Assembly: GCF_037038585.1 (NCBI RefSeq)
Contig: NC_092523.1
Span: 48,873,501 to 48,937,500 of the forward strand
Direction: 5' to 3'
DNA length: 64,000 nucleotides
Origin: Patagioenas fasciata
Taxonomy: Eukaryota > Chordata > Aves > Columbiformes > Columbidae
Shown here: piece by piece, positions 36,544-49,764 of the stretch
Layout of the letters: each line of letters begins with the position of its first letter
How positions within the stretch are numbered: the stretch's first letter is position 1
Made by a program: the position numbers and the translations under genes
The notes under the pieces: model-generated
What the model saw: the letters and a program-made list of their open reading frames with translations, nothing else
What the model was told of the DNA's origin: nothing
Database searches by the model: none

Positions 36544-37245
36544 TCACAGAATCACAGACTGGTTGGGGTTGGAAGGGACCTCTGGAGATCACCTAGTCCA
36601 ACCCATCTGCTAAAGCAGGTTCAGCAGAGCAGATGGCACAGAATGTATCCAGGTGGGTCTTGAATGTCTCCAGAGAAGGAGACTCCATAACCTCTCTTCT
36701 GGGCAGGCTGTTCCAGTGTTCTGGCACCCTCAAAGTAAAGACATTTTTCCTCATATTCAGATGTAACCTCCTATGCTTCTGGCTGTGCCTATTGCCCCTC
36801 ATCCTGTTGTTGGGCACCACTGAAAGGAGTCTGGTCCCATCCTCTTGACATTCATCCTTGAGATATTTATGAACATTGATAAGATCCCCTCTCAGCCTTC
36901 TCCTGGCTGAACAGACCCAGCTCTTTCAGTCTCTCTTCATTAGAAGGGTGCTCTAGGCCCCTTATCTTCATAGCCCACCACTGGACTCTCTCCAGCAGTT
37001 CCCTGTCCTTCTTAAACTGGGGAGCCCAGAACTGGACACAGTATTCCAGATGCAGCCTCACCAGGACAGAGTAGAGGGGGAGGAGAACCTCCCTCAACCT
37101 GCTGGTCACACTCTTCCTAATGTACCCCAGGATACCATTGGCCTTCTTGGCCACAAGGGCACAGTGTTGGCTTATGATCAGTCTGTTGTCGACAAGAACT
37201 CCCAAGTCCTTCTCTGCAATGCTGCTTTCCATACAAAACTCTTTG
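36544..37245 (-). mobile_element. CR1 LINE, 5'-truncated copy with end of reverse transcriptase ORF
   Basis: The inverted 3' end starts at 36544 (TCACAGAATCACAGACTGG). Minus-strand translation gives the C-terminal part of ORF2: [52 protein letters not shown], then in a second frame HLNMRKNVFTLRVPEHWNSL and ESPSLETFKTHLDTF. The catalytic RT core is missing through 5' truncation. CR1 similarity ends near 37245 and unique sequence follows. It lies about 3.6 kb upstream of the FAM13A CpG island. Confidence 0.93.
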
Positions 37246-40200
37246 ACATTTGAGGATTGGGTGATCAAAATAATATTGCTATGTAGAGAAATGATACCAT
37301 TGGAGGACTGTGTGATATTTTAGGTTGTGATCCAGGGAAAGCTGGATTTTTAAAACAGAAATAGAGTACCAGGAGCAGGAATACTGCTGCTACCACACCA
37401 GCTCCCGGCCACTGGGCAGCACATGGAGGATGGAAAATTAAAACCAGCATTTTTGAGAGCTCTTTCACTGAAAGATGGGGCAGGGATTTGTTGTATGGCT
37501 CTTTTCCAATGTAAACCCTACAGGAACAGGATGATGAATTTCAAATGTCTTCACAGCAACTTTGCCATTCAATGCAGGGAAGGATGTAAGGAGAAACCCA
37601 ATATGAAAGTTATGACACAAAGTAAAAAAAAAAGAAATTCTTATTCTTGAAACAATTTACAGTTTCATCAAGCCTGTTCTGGTCAACATCATGTCATCTG
37701 TGACACCCCACTTTCTTCACACAAAATTTCCTTTAGAAAAAGTTAGCATTTGTTTGAGGCACGCATTACCACATGTGATTTCTCTGAATGTAGAATACTC
37801 TGAATGATGAATACTTCATCATATAAATAGTACTGAAAAAGAAAACACAGAAATAATAGTTGGTGATTAATAGGAGAATAATTTATAAATATTTTTTATT
37901 GTAGGTAAACAATTAAGAATGTCCAGTACCTACATTTTGGTATAGTATTGAGGGGGTGGGGAGTGGCAGACTTAAGGTTTATGGCTTCTGGTACTTGAAG
38001 TTTCATTTTCTTCTTCTCCTTTGCTTTCCTTTCCCCCAGTTAACTGTAAACACAAAATTCCAAGTGCTGCAGTGTTTGATCCCTGCAGAGTGCCCACATC
38101 CTTGAGCACACCTGTGAGAGTGATTAGAGCTATCCGCAAGGATATCACTGGTCCCAAACTGGTGATGAAAGGATGTGTCACCTCATAACATGGATGATGC
38201 AAGGTGGGATTTTGGGTGCTCAAGTCCCTTTCAACCCCTTGCATGTGTGCAAGGCCTAAGAAGATGCTGGGTAAATGAATGGCTGGGTATGCTAAATACT
38301 TGCCCTTAGCTCAGAAGGAATGGGAGGCTTCATTACAACAACATAAAGAAAAAAAATTGTATGTGACATAATATTTTCCACAAAACCTTTCAAGGGCTGC
38401 CCATTGCAGCCAAGTTGCCAGCTAAACATCAGATCTGCAGTGCAAGGGCTTGTCCCAGCCATGTTTTAGCCTGAATTTCTTCCCTTGGCCACTCAGGACA
38501 ACATTTGTGGGTATATGATGACTCTTGACATTGAAAACTGAAAATAGAGCAGCTGATATAAATTTAGAATAGATTTAGCTGACTAAATCAGTAGTCAACT
38601 ATTAGGTGACTAGTTATCAGCTCACTAATCTGTACTTAGTGGCATAAATTCTGATACGTATTTTTAAAGAGAACTTTGCCTTTTACTGTTGTTGTAATGA
38701 TTTAAGAATTGACATGGAGTTGCACGGAGCTCAAATGGTTTATGACCACTACATTAAAGATGTTTTAATTTCACGTATAAGAAACAGAATTATTTCAGAC
38801 CCACGCAGACAGCAAATCAGACCACCAGCTATTATTTATGAATTAATGTTTTTTTCCAGTATGCACGCTCCAAATAATTGCAACAAAGCAAGTTTACTGA
38901 GTGATTGAGTCCTGCAGGGGAAGAAACTGTTTCATACCTGGTCTAAACCCGTGCTTAGATCCCCATCTTGTGGCAAAAGATAATGGTTGCAAGGCAGCAA
39001 AAGAAAATTGTACTTCATGGCCTGGGGTAGCCATGGTTTCACAACCAACCAATCAGCATGGATACACCAGGAAGGTCCTCTTGGCTCCACAACTGCTGTC
39101 ATGCAGTTCCTAATCTCACATCAGGTCACCTGAAGGGCCAGGGAAAATCCTGTCCTTGTCAAAGAAAAAAAAAGTACATGTTTCCAAAATCTCCACAAAA
39201 TTGCATTCCGATTTAGGTAATCTGCTTGCCACGCTTTAGGAACAACATCCTCTTCTCAATGAAGTTTTAGCAGGGGAGACCTGATCTTAGGTCCATTAAT
39301 TTCACAGACTGCAGGTAAGTTTTGGACCATGGCTATGAGTAGAACAGGAGATAACAGACCTGGGCTGCTGTGAAGATCAGAACAAGGAACAGGTCTCTTC
39401 TTCCAGAAGGCACTTTGCTGAGACTAGTCCTATTGTATTTGAATAGCAAAGCCTTCTTGAGTGCGGCTTGCATGCTCAGGCCATGCAGACAACTTTGTTA
39501 TGACTTTGTTCAGTCCTGCTTCATGAAAGATTAATCTAAATTAAAGCAAGTGCAGAAGAGAACCAGCAGGATGAAATAAAGAGGAGAAAATTCAGTTTGA
39601 TGTTGCAAAATAAAGACTGAAAACAAATATGATTGCTTACTGCCATAACACAGTAGAGGTAAACACCAGAGAGAAGAGAGTGCTATGGAATAACATTAGC
39701 AAAAAGTCAAACTGTCATATGTCTTTAGCCAATAATTTTAGGATAGGAGTAATAAAAATATTTAAAACCTAGTGAAGTTTCATAGTAGTTTTTTTGGATG
39801 GAGGAGTAAAGGCAAGAAACCTAACTGGTCTGAAGGTGGATTATGCAATGGAACTGCTTTTGAAGCAGAAAACAGCCCTGGGGACCCACAAGATTTTTTT
39901 TTCTGTTAGTGGTCCAAGGGGTGGCTCAATAGGGAAAGACACATGATGTGGGAACCCCAAGTCATAGTGAGTTTCCAAATTATTATTTTCACACCGCCCC
40001 CCCTTTTTTTTTTTCTCTTTTAGTTTGGGACTTTTTTCAGCAAAAGAGGAGTTATCCATGGGAAGCAGACACATTCCACAAACATGCTCATTTAGTCAAG
40101 AAGCTTTTTTTCACTGAAAAATAGTTCATCTGGAAATTTCCAAGAAGCCTGAGCAACAACATCTTCTTGGACTGTAAACCCCTTGGGCAATGGCCTCGTC

Positions 40201-43200
40201 TCCTTTTTTCTTTGGTGCCAAAGACCCTTGTCGAGACAGACAAATGAAGGATGACCAGGCAACGAAAGAAGAAAGTCCAGCCAGCTTCTGCCAGCTCACT
40301 TGTCCATGGGCTGCCTGAAGGAAGAGAGGACAGCGAGAGACCACGCTGCACTTGGGCAGCAACCAGACCAGAGCAGGGAATTCTGCGATGCTGTGAATGA
40401 TATTAAGAACCTGACCATAGAAAATTGAAACAAGACTTCGCCATGCACAAGCTCTTAATGGAATAAAGCTGAATTAAAGGGTAAAATGGTAAATAATGAT
40501 AAATTGTTTTTGATTAATCAGCCAAGGGTTGTGTCAGACCAAACAGGAGGCATCTCAGGAACCTAGGTAAGTAAAAAGCATGTAGTTATTAATATTTGAA
40601 AAACTATTCCAAGAGGAGAAAAATTGGATTAAAAAGCCTGTTTTTCAATGATTCCATTACAAAATGGTTCAGTTTAAGAAGAAATGAAATGTTACCCACT
40701 GCAGCATAACCCTTCTCTCCCACTTGCCTACACACTCATCCTGTGAGTCACACAGAGCTCTGTATGTCTTGTGCATCTGGAATAACTTTTTTTTTTTCCT
40801 GTAGAAGATGCATCGTTTGACAGATCTTCTGCATTTTTGAACCTACAAGAGTCTTGGGCAATGTAGTTCAACAAGCCTGAGTTAGCACAGAATTCAGCTC
40901 ACCTCTTTTACACACCTTTTTAAAAACTTGGTTATCAGCAAGATGTGTAGGGGTGCTTAGCCACAGAACTCAGATTATTTTTGCTATTTCATACTGCCCA
41001 CAGCTCAGGAGTTATTCCAAGTACAATCCATAATTTTGGGTTGCAGCCCACCTTCCTTGCAACATCAGCTAGTCAAAAAAAGTGTGCCCGTGTGCACATA
41101 AATATATTTATATATATACACACATATATACAAATATGGTGTCCTTCCCGCTGCAGAAAGAAAGAGGATTCTCAATGGCTGCGAGTTTCTGTAAGAAGCA
41201 GTGGAGGCAGCAGCTCTCCTCCAGTGCATCCCTGCTTGTCAGAGCCTGGGAAAATAAAAGAGGACATGTTTGATCTGCCTGAGATGTGACTGATGGCTTT
41301 GATTTACTTTTTTTTTTTTTTCCTCACCACAGCCGCCTTTTCCTGCTGTAGCTGCCAACTGATTTAGTGTCTGTGCTCGCTCAGAGAGGCTGTAAGGTCA
41401 TTTTTACTGTATCTCTCCCACACAGTGCCTAATGATTTGGAGTCGCAGCACCCTTGCCTATAAAAGGGAACATAAAGCAGTGGGGATTGCTGTCACTTGC
41501 TATGCCTGTCCTCAGTGGAGACAGGAAAGGCTTCAGGCACAGATAAACCTGTTCATGTTTCACAGCCCATAGTGTTATTGAGGGTCATACAGGCATCAGA
41601 CAAGGTCAATGGAATCACTATAGCTTGGATGTAGATGAAACACAGTTGTCACCTTAGGGCAACACAATTATAAAGCCTGTTTTCATTGAATAGTTTTATT
41701 CACCATGACAGGAAAGGAGCACAATCCCCATTTCACAGTGGAGGTATATACAGATCCTACAGTGTCCTTCTAGCAAGACCTCCACATGCTTCATTTACAA
41801 CTCAGGGGGAAAATAGTGTGGGGAAAGTAAGCCCTGTGAGCACCCAAAGCAATGGCCACCCATAGCTCTGGCCTCCCAGAGAGCAACTACTGCTGCCCAT
41901 CACCCAGCCAGCACACCACAAAACCATGGGCTGTCAGAGACAGAAACATGAACATCCTTCTAACATTTTGACTGAGTACTCTGAGTTAGCACAGGGTACC
42001 CATTGCTGGTGCTATTAGACCAATTTTCAAAGACAGTGGTGGAATTGCAGAGGAGTTTAGACTCTCCAACGCATTCTGCTCCCAGAAGTATGAATGCAAG
42101 CCCCCTATAGATGCATGTGCCACAACAACTCTAGCACTGTGGATGCTAAGCCAACACTAAAAATCCAACACAGCATACAGAGGTATAGGATAACCAGCAC
42201 AGGGATGCAGCATTGACATGTACCACTCACTGAAGGACCTCACTGCACATTCAGCCCCTTGGGACCCATCTTGATGAGTCCCCTCAGAGCAAGGTCAAGA
42301 TTCAGAAGAGGAGAAAATAGAAACAAGGTAATTTTTTTCCCACAGGTCTTTGTGGCTCATTGCCTGTTGTGCATACTTGCTACTAATTGTTTGTGTGTTG
42401 GATTGCAGAACCAGGCATGTGATGGCACATGTCCTCATCTATCCAACCTCATGAGTTTGCCCAGCCCACTCTCTATTCTCTCCCTTCCTAAGCAACTTCT
42501 TCCTTTCCCACTATTCAGAGCAGGGTGGGAAAAAAATGTCTTAACTCACTATCAGCACAGAGAGTCTCAGAGAAAACTTATAGGTCATTACCAGTGGGCT
42601 AAAGATGTTTTTCATCTGTCCAGGAGTACGAATAAGGGGCATGGAGTTTGCCTTGGGGTAACAAGGCTGATCTTTGCTGTCAATTACTTTTTTACAGAGG
42701 TTGGCAATAGACAGAAATATGCACCCATCAGGGCACTGAAAGCAAACGCTCTCCTGAGGAGAGGGGCACCAGTGCTCTGCCTGCCAGCTCAGGGCCACAA
42801 GAGGGACATCCTGTTTTTCAAGCCACCCTGATTCATGGGCAGCCACATTAGTGGTGTGAAGGCTAACAGGTCCCAGAAAAATTCCAATGCATTTGTGATT
42901 AATGGTCTGGCATGACAGCAGCAGAGGGGCTGGAGAAAGGCACTAAGCTGAAAAAGTATACCATGTGTGCTGATGGGGAGGAAAGAGAGGTGTAGCATAG
43001 GGAAGCAGGGGAGGTGAGGTCTCACCAAGCCCAGGAACTACTCAAATGGTAAAGTTGCCTCCTGTTGCCTGCAGTGAACGCTCAAGTGCTTCAGCAGTGA
43101 TTAGCAGCACTGAAATACTCCAAAAGCACTAATCAATATCTTAGCAATATCAAATCATATCTCAACCAGTTAATTGACTAGTACAAGTAGGATCCCTGAC

Positions 43201-46200
43201 CTGGCCAACGACTAAGGTGATTGTTCACAGCATTGCTGCTGCCCTATCAGACTATTCCTACAACTAAGCCAATAGAAGCATCCCCATGGAAGCACCTCAG
43301 TTTAAGTCTATTTCATAATTAATATTCAGATGTGGTCCTGAGTGCCTTGTAGGCACCTGGATTATTTTTTTTTCTCCTGTTTGGTGTTAGCTATGAAGTT
43401 ATCTAGCCTCTGAATCCAGACAGAACTTCCATGTTCTTCAACTGTGCCTTTTTTTTTTCTTTTTACTTTTCTGTTGAGCAGATATTTAAACTGCTGTCCC
43501 ATATTGACTTTCTCATGGCATAAATTTAATAAATTTATAAAACACTCCCAAATCCTGCAGCTGAAGAACACTACTGTGCATAGCCAAACACTCAGAAGTG
43601 AGTAGGAGCTATAATGAGGGCTGTCTGTACAGCTTTAACTTGACCCCAAAGACAGATGCATCATTATACAGCCCTTAATGACATTATCACACACTATTTT
43701 TCTCCAGAGAACCCCACGGTAATTTACCACATGTGAAGTGTTTTCATTTTTGTTGCCGAGTGTCTGACCCTGAGAGGCTGCCAGGCTATCAGCCTGGCCT
43801 ATTTGCTGTAGAAGATTCAGTCAGAGCAGTGTGAGAGGACAACCTCTCTGTTCATCCCACCCCTTGCCCCAAAGCAGTGTCACTGCTGAACCCAGTTGTT
43901 GGTTTCTGCCAGAGTCTGGAGATGATTTTGAGCCCCAGACACATAAGGTTCCTACATCTGGTTGAGGAGGTAGAAAGAGGTGTTTTTCATGCCCTCCAAC
44001 AGGGATGGTGGGCATGTGGGCTCAGTCCTTCGTGACACCAGAGACTCCCGCTGAAAATTATATGTCCATGTTCCAGGTGTCCTTAGCTCTGCAGTACTGG
44101 AAACAACTGCTTTTTTCCTAGTAGTCCTCATTCCCATGTTGATGCTGCCCACTTCTGATTATTCTGTTTCCTTGCCTATGATTTTTTTTTCTCTTTCAGC
44201 TCCCTGAGGCAGAGCAGTGGCTCTGTGAATGCTGGAAGACAACCGGCAGCATGCAAGAAATTTAATTCCGCTTAAAAAATTTGATTTGTAAGGGAGACAT
44301 CCTGATCAGGAACAACACAAAAGAGGTCAAACAAAGGAACAACAAAAGTTTGTTTGTTTGACAAGAGGATAAATCTGGAGTGAATATTAAAGTGGTTGTT
44401 TCCCATAATCAAATCCCATGGGTGAGGCTGGAGCATCCAGGAATATCCATAACTCACTTTGGGATAAAGCTCCTTATTGACAAGCTAGAGGAGGGATTAT
44501 GGCACAGCAGACCAAAGAGGCCCAAAGTCTTACAATATCCTGGGAGGGGAAAAGAAATGAAAGATTGCATCATATGCAGATCACCATTAATTTGCCCTGT
44601 GAAAAGGATGGGGACCTTGTCATCCCTGGTGCTCAGGCAGCAGTTTAGACTGTGTGCTGTGTTATGGTCTGCTTTTTAAACATGTACTTTGTATGGTTAA
44701 AACACACAATGGCTTGTATCAACTAATTATTTTAGTTTGAGTCAGCCATATTTATGTCTTTTCATCTGTATTTATTTGCTTGTTTTAGTTAGCCTCTGAA
44801 CAAAGGCTCAGGAGCATCCACAGCTTGTATCTTGGGGACAGGAGAAGGGAAATTACATTGGAACAGCCTTGAAGAGAGGCAGACACACCAGGTTGGTGGT
44901 AATGAGGAAAAGGTGATGCTGTCTCCAAATGGGCTGAAAGACTTGCAAGGGCAAATGAAGAAGGCTAGGCAAAGTGTTGGTATTTGTTACCAACTGAGAT
45001 GGGACGCTTTGGTGATACACATCTGAAAAGAGGGTCCCAATAGCTTGAAAGCAGAGCTACAATGCACTGACGGATTTGTCATACCAGCTCCCAGCAGATC
45101 GCCCGCAATGTGAACACGGGTGGGTGCAATGCCTCTCCAGCACCGTTGCTACCAGGAGATGGATCTTTACATGCCCTCTTCTCATTTCACTAGTCATCTC
45201 TGCTATTATAATACAGAGCTTGTGTCCTATTACCCTGAAGACAGTAGATGGTGCTATTGATAGCACTATTAATGTATATGTTAATCAACTAAAAGTATAC
45301 CTAGATGATCAATATTAAATGCTCAAGTTTTCCTCATATTCCTCATCTCAAGAAAGCTCTGGGCACTTGCAAAAATTACAACCTGCATTTTTTTACGTCA
45401 GCTCATGTTTGGCCTCAGTGTAGCTGCACTTCCGCATGTCCCCACAGACCTGCTCCAGAGAAGGCAGAAGACAGCAGACTGATGCTAAGTAGCAAAGAGC
45501 CTTGTTACACTAAGTCTCACTGGGACTTCAAAGATAATTTCGGGAAGAAGGATGCAAACAACCAGGTCAGAATCTGGCAGGGCTAATCTGAGTGAAACTA
45601 ATATCTCAGTTTTACAAGAGAGCCCCTAAGAACCTGAGCTCAGGCTGTTGTCTCTATAATCTCTTTGAAAGGGTTGTTCTTGAAAGCCAGTACTGATTAT
45701 TACCCTGTTGACACATTGTAGCTGCTCTGCTGCTTTTCAGTAAAGGGACTTGTGATCTTGGTCCCACTACAATAATTGACTATTATTACTCTCAAAGTAG
45801 CAGATTAGGCAAAAGTCAAGGTTCCCAGGGGGGCAGAGACTGTGCAAAGGCACAGGTCTTGCTGGAAACAGTTTACAAAGGCAACTCTTCCACCCTGAGA
45901 AACAAAATTACATCAGCAGTATCACAAAGTTGAAACCACTCATTTCTGACTTCCAGATCAGTCATTTACAGGAACCCGCTAAACTCCATTTTTACCCTGT
46001 ATAATGTTGTCATTACAATCAAGACCTGTGCTAATGAAGGAACAGGCTAAGAGACACATAGAGAAGCATCCTCAAGGTGCTGGACTGGCACACTCAGCAA
46101 GACACTTGATATGCTTTATGTTACCAGGCTTAGAGGAAAACATCCAAGGCCTCATAAAATCATGACTCAAATTTCTGTAGCTGAAAGCATCACTGCACGT

Positions 46201-46779
46201 AGGAAAAGCAACTCCGTACTTGAGGAACAGAGGTACACAGGGCTGAGATGAGTTTTTCCACATATCTGGTGTCTTCTGCGGTTTAACATCAGTGTGTAAG
46301 GCTTTATAGAGTCCTTTTGCAAATGCATCCAAACACACATATCCAGTTTTGCAAAACAGATACCAAGCATGAAGTCAGTCTGGTCCATCTCCTAGTCCTC
46401 CTTAAAGTCATTACTCTTAGCTGTTCTCTTATTTTCTATCATTTTCCTTTGCTAGCAGCAATTCTTTAAATTGGTCTTTGAATGCATACAATTTTGTACT
46501 TTGTAGATGTCAGAGAAGATTTAAATAGACACAGATCGTGTTTCAAGCATTTCACATTGATGGAAGTTAAAGGCCCATTTCCTAAAGTTTTTAAACTTGT
46601 GTTTAACTTTGGGTATATCAATAATGCTGTTGACAGCAAGAGGACAATTCCCATGTTTTGCTGTACTGCTGCCCAGCAGCTGCTCAGACAATATACATTA
46701 TTTGAGTGATATTCATGGGGTTACTCTACATGTTTTCTTAAAAATAAGCCTACAGAAGGAATATCACTTGGGAATATCT
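37246..46779. other. Intergenic stretch, no gene seen
   Basis: Unique AT-rich sequence between two CR1 copies. The longest open frame (42259-42831, 190 codons, plus) has no recognisable domain. A TATA-like motif stands at 41459-41465. Some AT-rich blocks (about 43.08-43.33, 44.68-44.79 and 45.19-45.31 kb) look compositionally like conserved non-coding elements, but conservation cannot be judged from one sequence. Confidence 0.65.
41099..41138. repeat. AT/AC-rich simple repeat
   Basis: Alternating TA and CA dinucleotides with interruptions. Simple sequence only. Confidence 0.8.
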
Positions 46780-48139
46780 TCTGGCAAGGGGTAGGGGACC
46801 TGGTGACAAAGGACACAGGAAAGGCTGAGGTACAAAAGTCTTCTTGGTCTCAGCCTTTATCAGCGAGGCTGGCCTTAAGCCATCTGAGGCCCCTGTGACC
46901 AGTGGAGCGAGGAAGACTTGTCCTTGATGGAAGAAGATGAGGTTACAGAACATTTAAATGAATTGGATATACATTAAATTAAGACCATGGGCTCTGGTGA
47001 GATGCACTCACACGTCCTGAGGGAGCTAGCAGGTGATATTGTGGGGCCACTCTTGCTAATCTTTGGAAGGTTGTGGTCCTTGAGGGAGGAAAGAAAATAT
47101 CACTTCTGACTTCAAGAAGGGCAAGAAATAGGATCTGGGGAAGTACAAGGTGGTCTCCCTCACTTTGATCCCTGGGAAGGTGATGGACAAAATAAACCTG
47201 GAAACTATTTCTAAACACATGAAGGACAAAATTATGAGGGAGTGGTCAGCATGGATTTCTGATGGGGCAAGCATGCCTGACCAGCCTGATAATGACAAAA
47301 TGGCTGGCTTGGTCATTGAGGGAAGATCAGTGGGCGTTGTTTATTTGTTGGGTAAAACTTTAGTAAGCTTTCAATTCTGTTTCCTATGACATCTTTGTAA
47401 ACAAGCTGATGAAGTATGAATTAGATAACTGTACAGTTGATTGAAAAGTGCCTGAACTACTGGACAGGAAGGAATCTCATGCTGACAGGAAGGAATCTCA
47501 TGCATTTCATCAAGGGGAAGTGCCAAGCCCTGCATCTTGGGACAAACAATCCTGTGCACCAGTATTGCTGCGGGCTGTCTGGCTGTAAAGGAACTTTACA
47601 GAAAAGGACCTGGGGCTCCTGGTGGACACCAAGGTGACCATAAGGCAGCAATGAGCTCTTGTGACAAGGAAGACCATCAGCCTCTTGGGGGGCATTAGGA
47701 GGAGCATTTCCCTCAGGTCAAAGAACATGATCCTTCCTCTAACACTGGTGAGACACAGATGGAGTGCTACATCCAGTTCTGGGCTCTTCGTACAAGGAAG
47801 CTATGGATTTACTGGAGTGAGTCCAGAGAATGGGTCACAAGATGATTAAGGGACTGAACAGTCTGTCATACAAGTAGAAGCTGAGAGGCCTGGGACTGTA
47901 CAGCTTCAAAAAGAAATAGCTCAGGGAGGATCTCATCAATGTGTAATAAAATCTGATATAGGCGGAAGGGATAGAGAAGATGGAGCCCAACTCTTCTTAG
48001 TGTTATCCAGTGATAGGACAAGAGGCAATGGGCACAAACTGAAGTACAGGAAATCCCATTTAAACCTTTTTTTTTAATTCACTGTGTGCATGGTCAAACA
48101 CTGGCACAGGTTGCCCAGAAATGTTGAGAAGTCTCCATC
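46780..48139 (+). mobile_element. CR1 LINE, 5' section, interrupted by an LTR
   Basis: This is a plus-strand copy, opposite to the other four. It starts within ORF2 (GDLVTKDTGKAEV at about 46.8 kb). Degenerate RT text follows: SGEMHSHVLRELA, then VSLTLIPGKVMDKINLETIS, KHMKDKIM, then GRNLMHFIKGKCQALHLGTN and KRTWGSWWT. Stops and frameshifts are frequent. At 48139, within 'gaagtctccatc', the CR1 text stops and LTR sequence begins; it resumes at 48800. A 21-bp tandem duplication at 47463-47503 lies inside. The 5' boundary is approximate. Confidence 0.88.
47463..47503 (+). repeat. 21-bp tandem duplication inside CR1
   Basis: The unit gacaggaaggaatctcatgc(t) occurs twice head to tail. It lies in the degenerate RT frame and duplicates seven codons in phase (the NLM...TGRNLM stretch). 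Confidence 0.9.
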
Positions 48140-48799
48140 TCTCCTGGTTTTGTTAAAAAACAAGTTTCTCTTTTAGTGAATTTTGCCTGTCAGCTAAAGC
48201 CTTCATATTAGCTGCATTTTCCTGGAGAACCAGATACATGTTTTGGTAAACATAGCAATGGAATGCAAAGTTATTGATAAACATGGATGGACATCTCAGG
48301 AGAGGGGCAACAAGAAACAGGTGGCCAAGAAACTGACCAACTGTGTATAACATTCCATTCATGTGAATACTTCATATAAAAGTGGGAGATCACGAGGATC
48401 TCGTCCATTTTCCTTCTTTTCCCTTTTGCTTATGGCCGACATTAGGAGAGGACCTTGCTAGTCATCCCTGCAAACTGAGGCCTAGTGAGAGACTGAATCC
48501 AGCTCTGGTTGGCTGCAGAGTCCAATCCAGGACTTTGGGTGCTGGCTCTGCAGTTGCTGAGACTTTCAAGATTGGTTTTGTATATTTTGTATTATTTTCT
48601 CTATTCTTATTAGTAGCATTAGCAAAACATTGTTAATTTTTCCAACTCTCTTCTCTCTGTCCTTCTTTTCCTCCCGATCACCTGTCCTTAGTGGGAAAGG
48701 GGGAGAGGGAGGGGCAAAAGGGGGAAAGGGGGGAGGAGAGGATGTTAACAATGCATCTGCCAGGGTTTTATTGTCACCCCGCAATCTAAACCCTCGACA
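48140..48799 (+). mobile_element. Solo LTR of an ERVL-like endogenous retrovirus
   Basis: The 660-bp block is flanked on both sides by CCATC (48135-48139 and 48800-48804), a 5-bp target-site duplication. It opens TCTCCTGGTTTTGTTAAAAA, where avian ERVL-type LTRs usually open TG, so the second base is probably mutated. It closes CCCTCGACA, with the usual CA end. A TATA box (TATAAAA) lies at 48375-48381, giving plus orientation. No gag, pol or env sequence is present, so it is the product of LTR-LTR recombination. The 5-bp duplication suits ERVL or class I rather than the 6-bp class II elements. A G-rich tract lies at 48693-48739. Confidence 0.85.
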
Positions 48800-48935
48800 C
48801 CATCATTGAAGATACTCAAGACCTGACTGGACCCAGCCCTGAGCAACCTGCTTTAGCTGACTCTGCCCTAAGCTTGGGGATTGCACTAGACAATATCCAG
48901 CATCACCTTCCATCCCCAACCAGTATGTGATTGTG
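48800..48935 (+). mobile_element. CR1 LINE, 3' section after the LTR insertion
   Basis: Resumes with 'ccatcattgaagatactcaa' and 'gacctgactggacccagccc', then 'gagcaacctgctttagctga', the standard CR1 3' region. It ends 'caaccagtatgtgattgtg', a decayed version of the CR1 terminal repeats. It continues exactly from 48139 once the LTR and one copy of the duplicated CCATC are removed, so both parts are one insertion event. Confidence 0.92.
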
Positions 48936-49726
48936 CAAACTGCATCTAGAGTGAAGAAGAAATTCTCACTGAGTGTTAACAGGAAGGTCTTCAACAAAAT
49001 TGAGAAGAGTATCTGATTGTGACTGACAATGCAATTCGTAGAAGTGAGGGACAGCCTTACTCAAGTGAAAGAACTATCTGCCTAGTTTCATCAGATTCTA
49101 ATATTTCTAGCATTCATTCTAAATCACATAAAAGAGACACAGCTCTGTCATTCCTATTTTGTAGTGTTTGTTGGCTTTGGTGGGGTAAGAGACAGATCCC
49201 AAAGATACTTTTTTGGATTGCAAATCGACTTTGAACATTTGCTTTGTTATAAATCATTGTTTTGATCAGGAATGCCTAACACCATTTGTTCTAAACAGTT
49301 ATTTCGGCAACAGCCACCACAGATCCCACGCTAAATTCAGCTGGATGGTAAGCTTTTTCATATTACCTTTCTTGGTGGGTAAAATATAACTTTAAAATTA
49401 AAGCAGTATAACTGCCTTATTCAGCTGAGCTGTGAAATAATGATCATTGCAGTATACTCAAGCTGAAGGCACCAACAGCCAATTATCCCACAACTGGTGG
49501 ATTTTGCAGAGCTATGCCTTCTTCATTATGTCTTCTCCACAGTTGCCAGTGCTCTTGTGTTTACATTACAGTCTAAACAGACAGTATCTATTTTCATTTT
49601 GGATACAGACACAAAATTCAGGTTTCAAATGTCTAAAGGAAAGTTACAGCCTAGCACAGAGTTTCATCCTGTTTCCTTTCTTTTTTTTTTTACCTTTTGC
49701 CTGCAAGGTTACTGGGACAATTTAGA

Positions 49727-49764
49727 AGCTGCTCTAAGGGTTGCCAGCTGCTCTAAGGGTTGCT
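49727..49764. repeat. 19-bp tandem duplication
   Basis: Two head-to-tail copies of agctgctctaagggttgc(c/t) differ only at the last base. It sits in unique intergenic sequence just after a poly-T/pyrimidine tract. Confidence 0.92.

Noticed and set aside
42259..42831. The longest non-repeat frame (190 codons, plus strand)
   Set aside because: No domain, signal peptide or family similarity is visible, and an antisense frame overlaps it. Composition looks like translated non-coding DNA.
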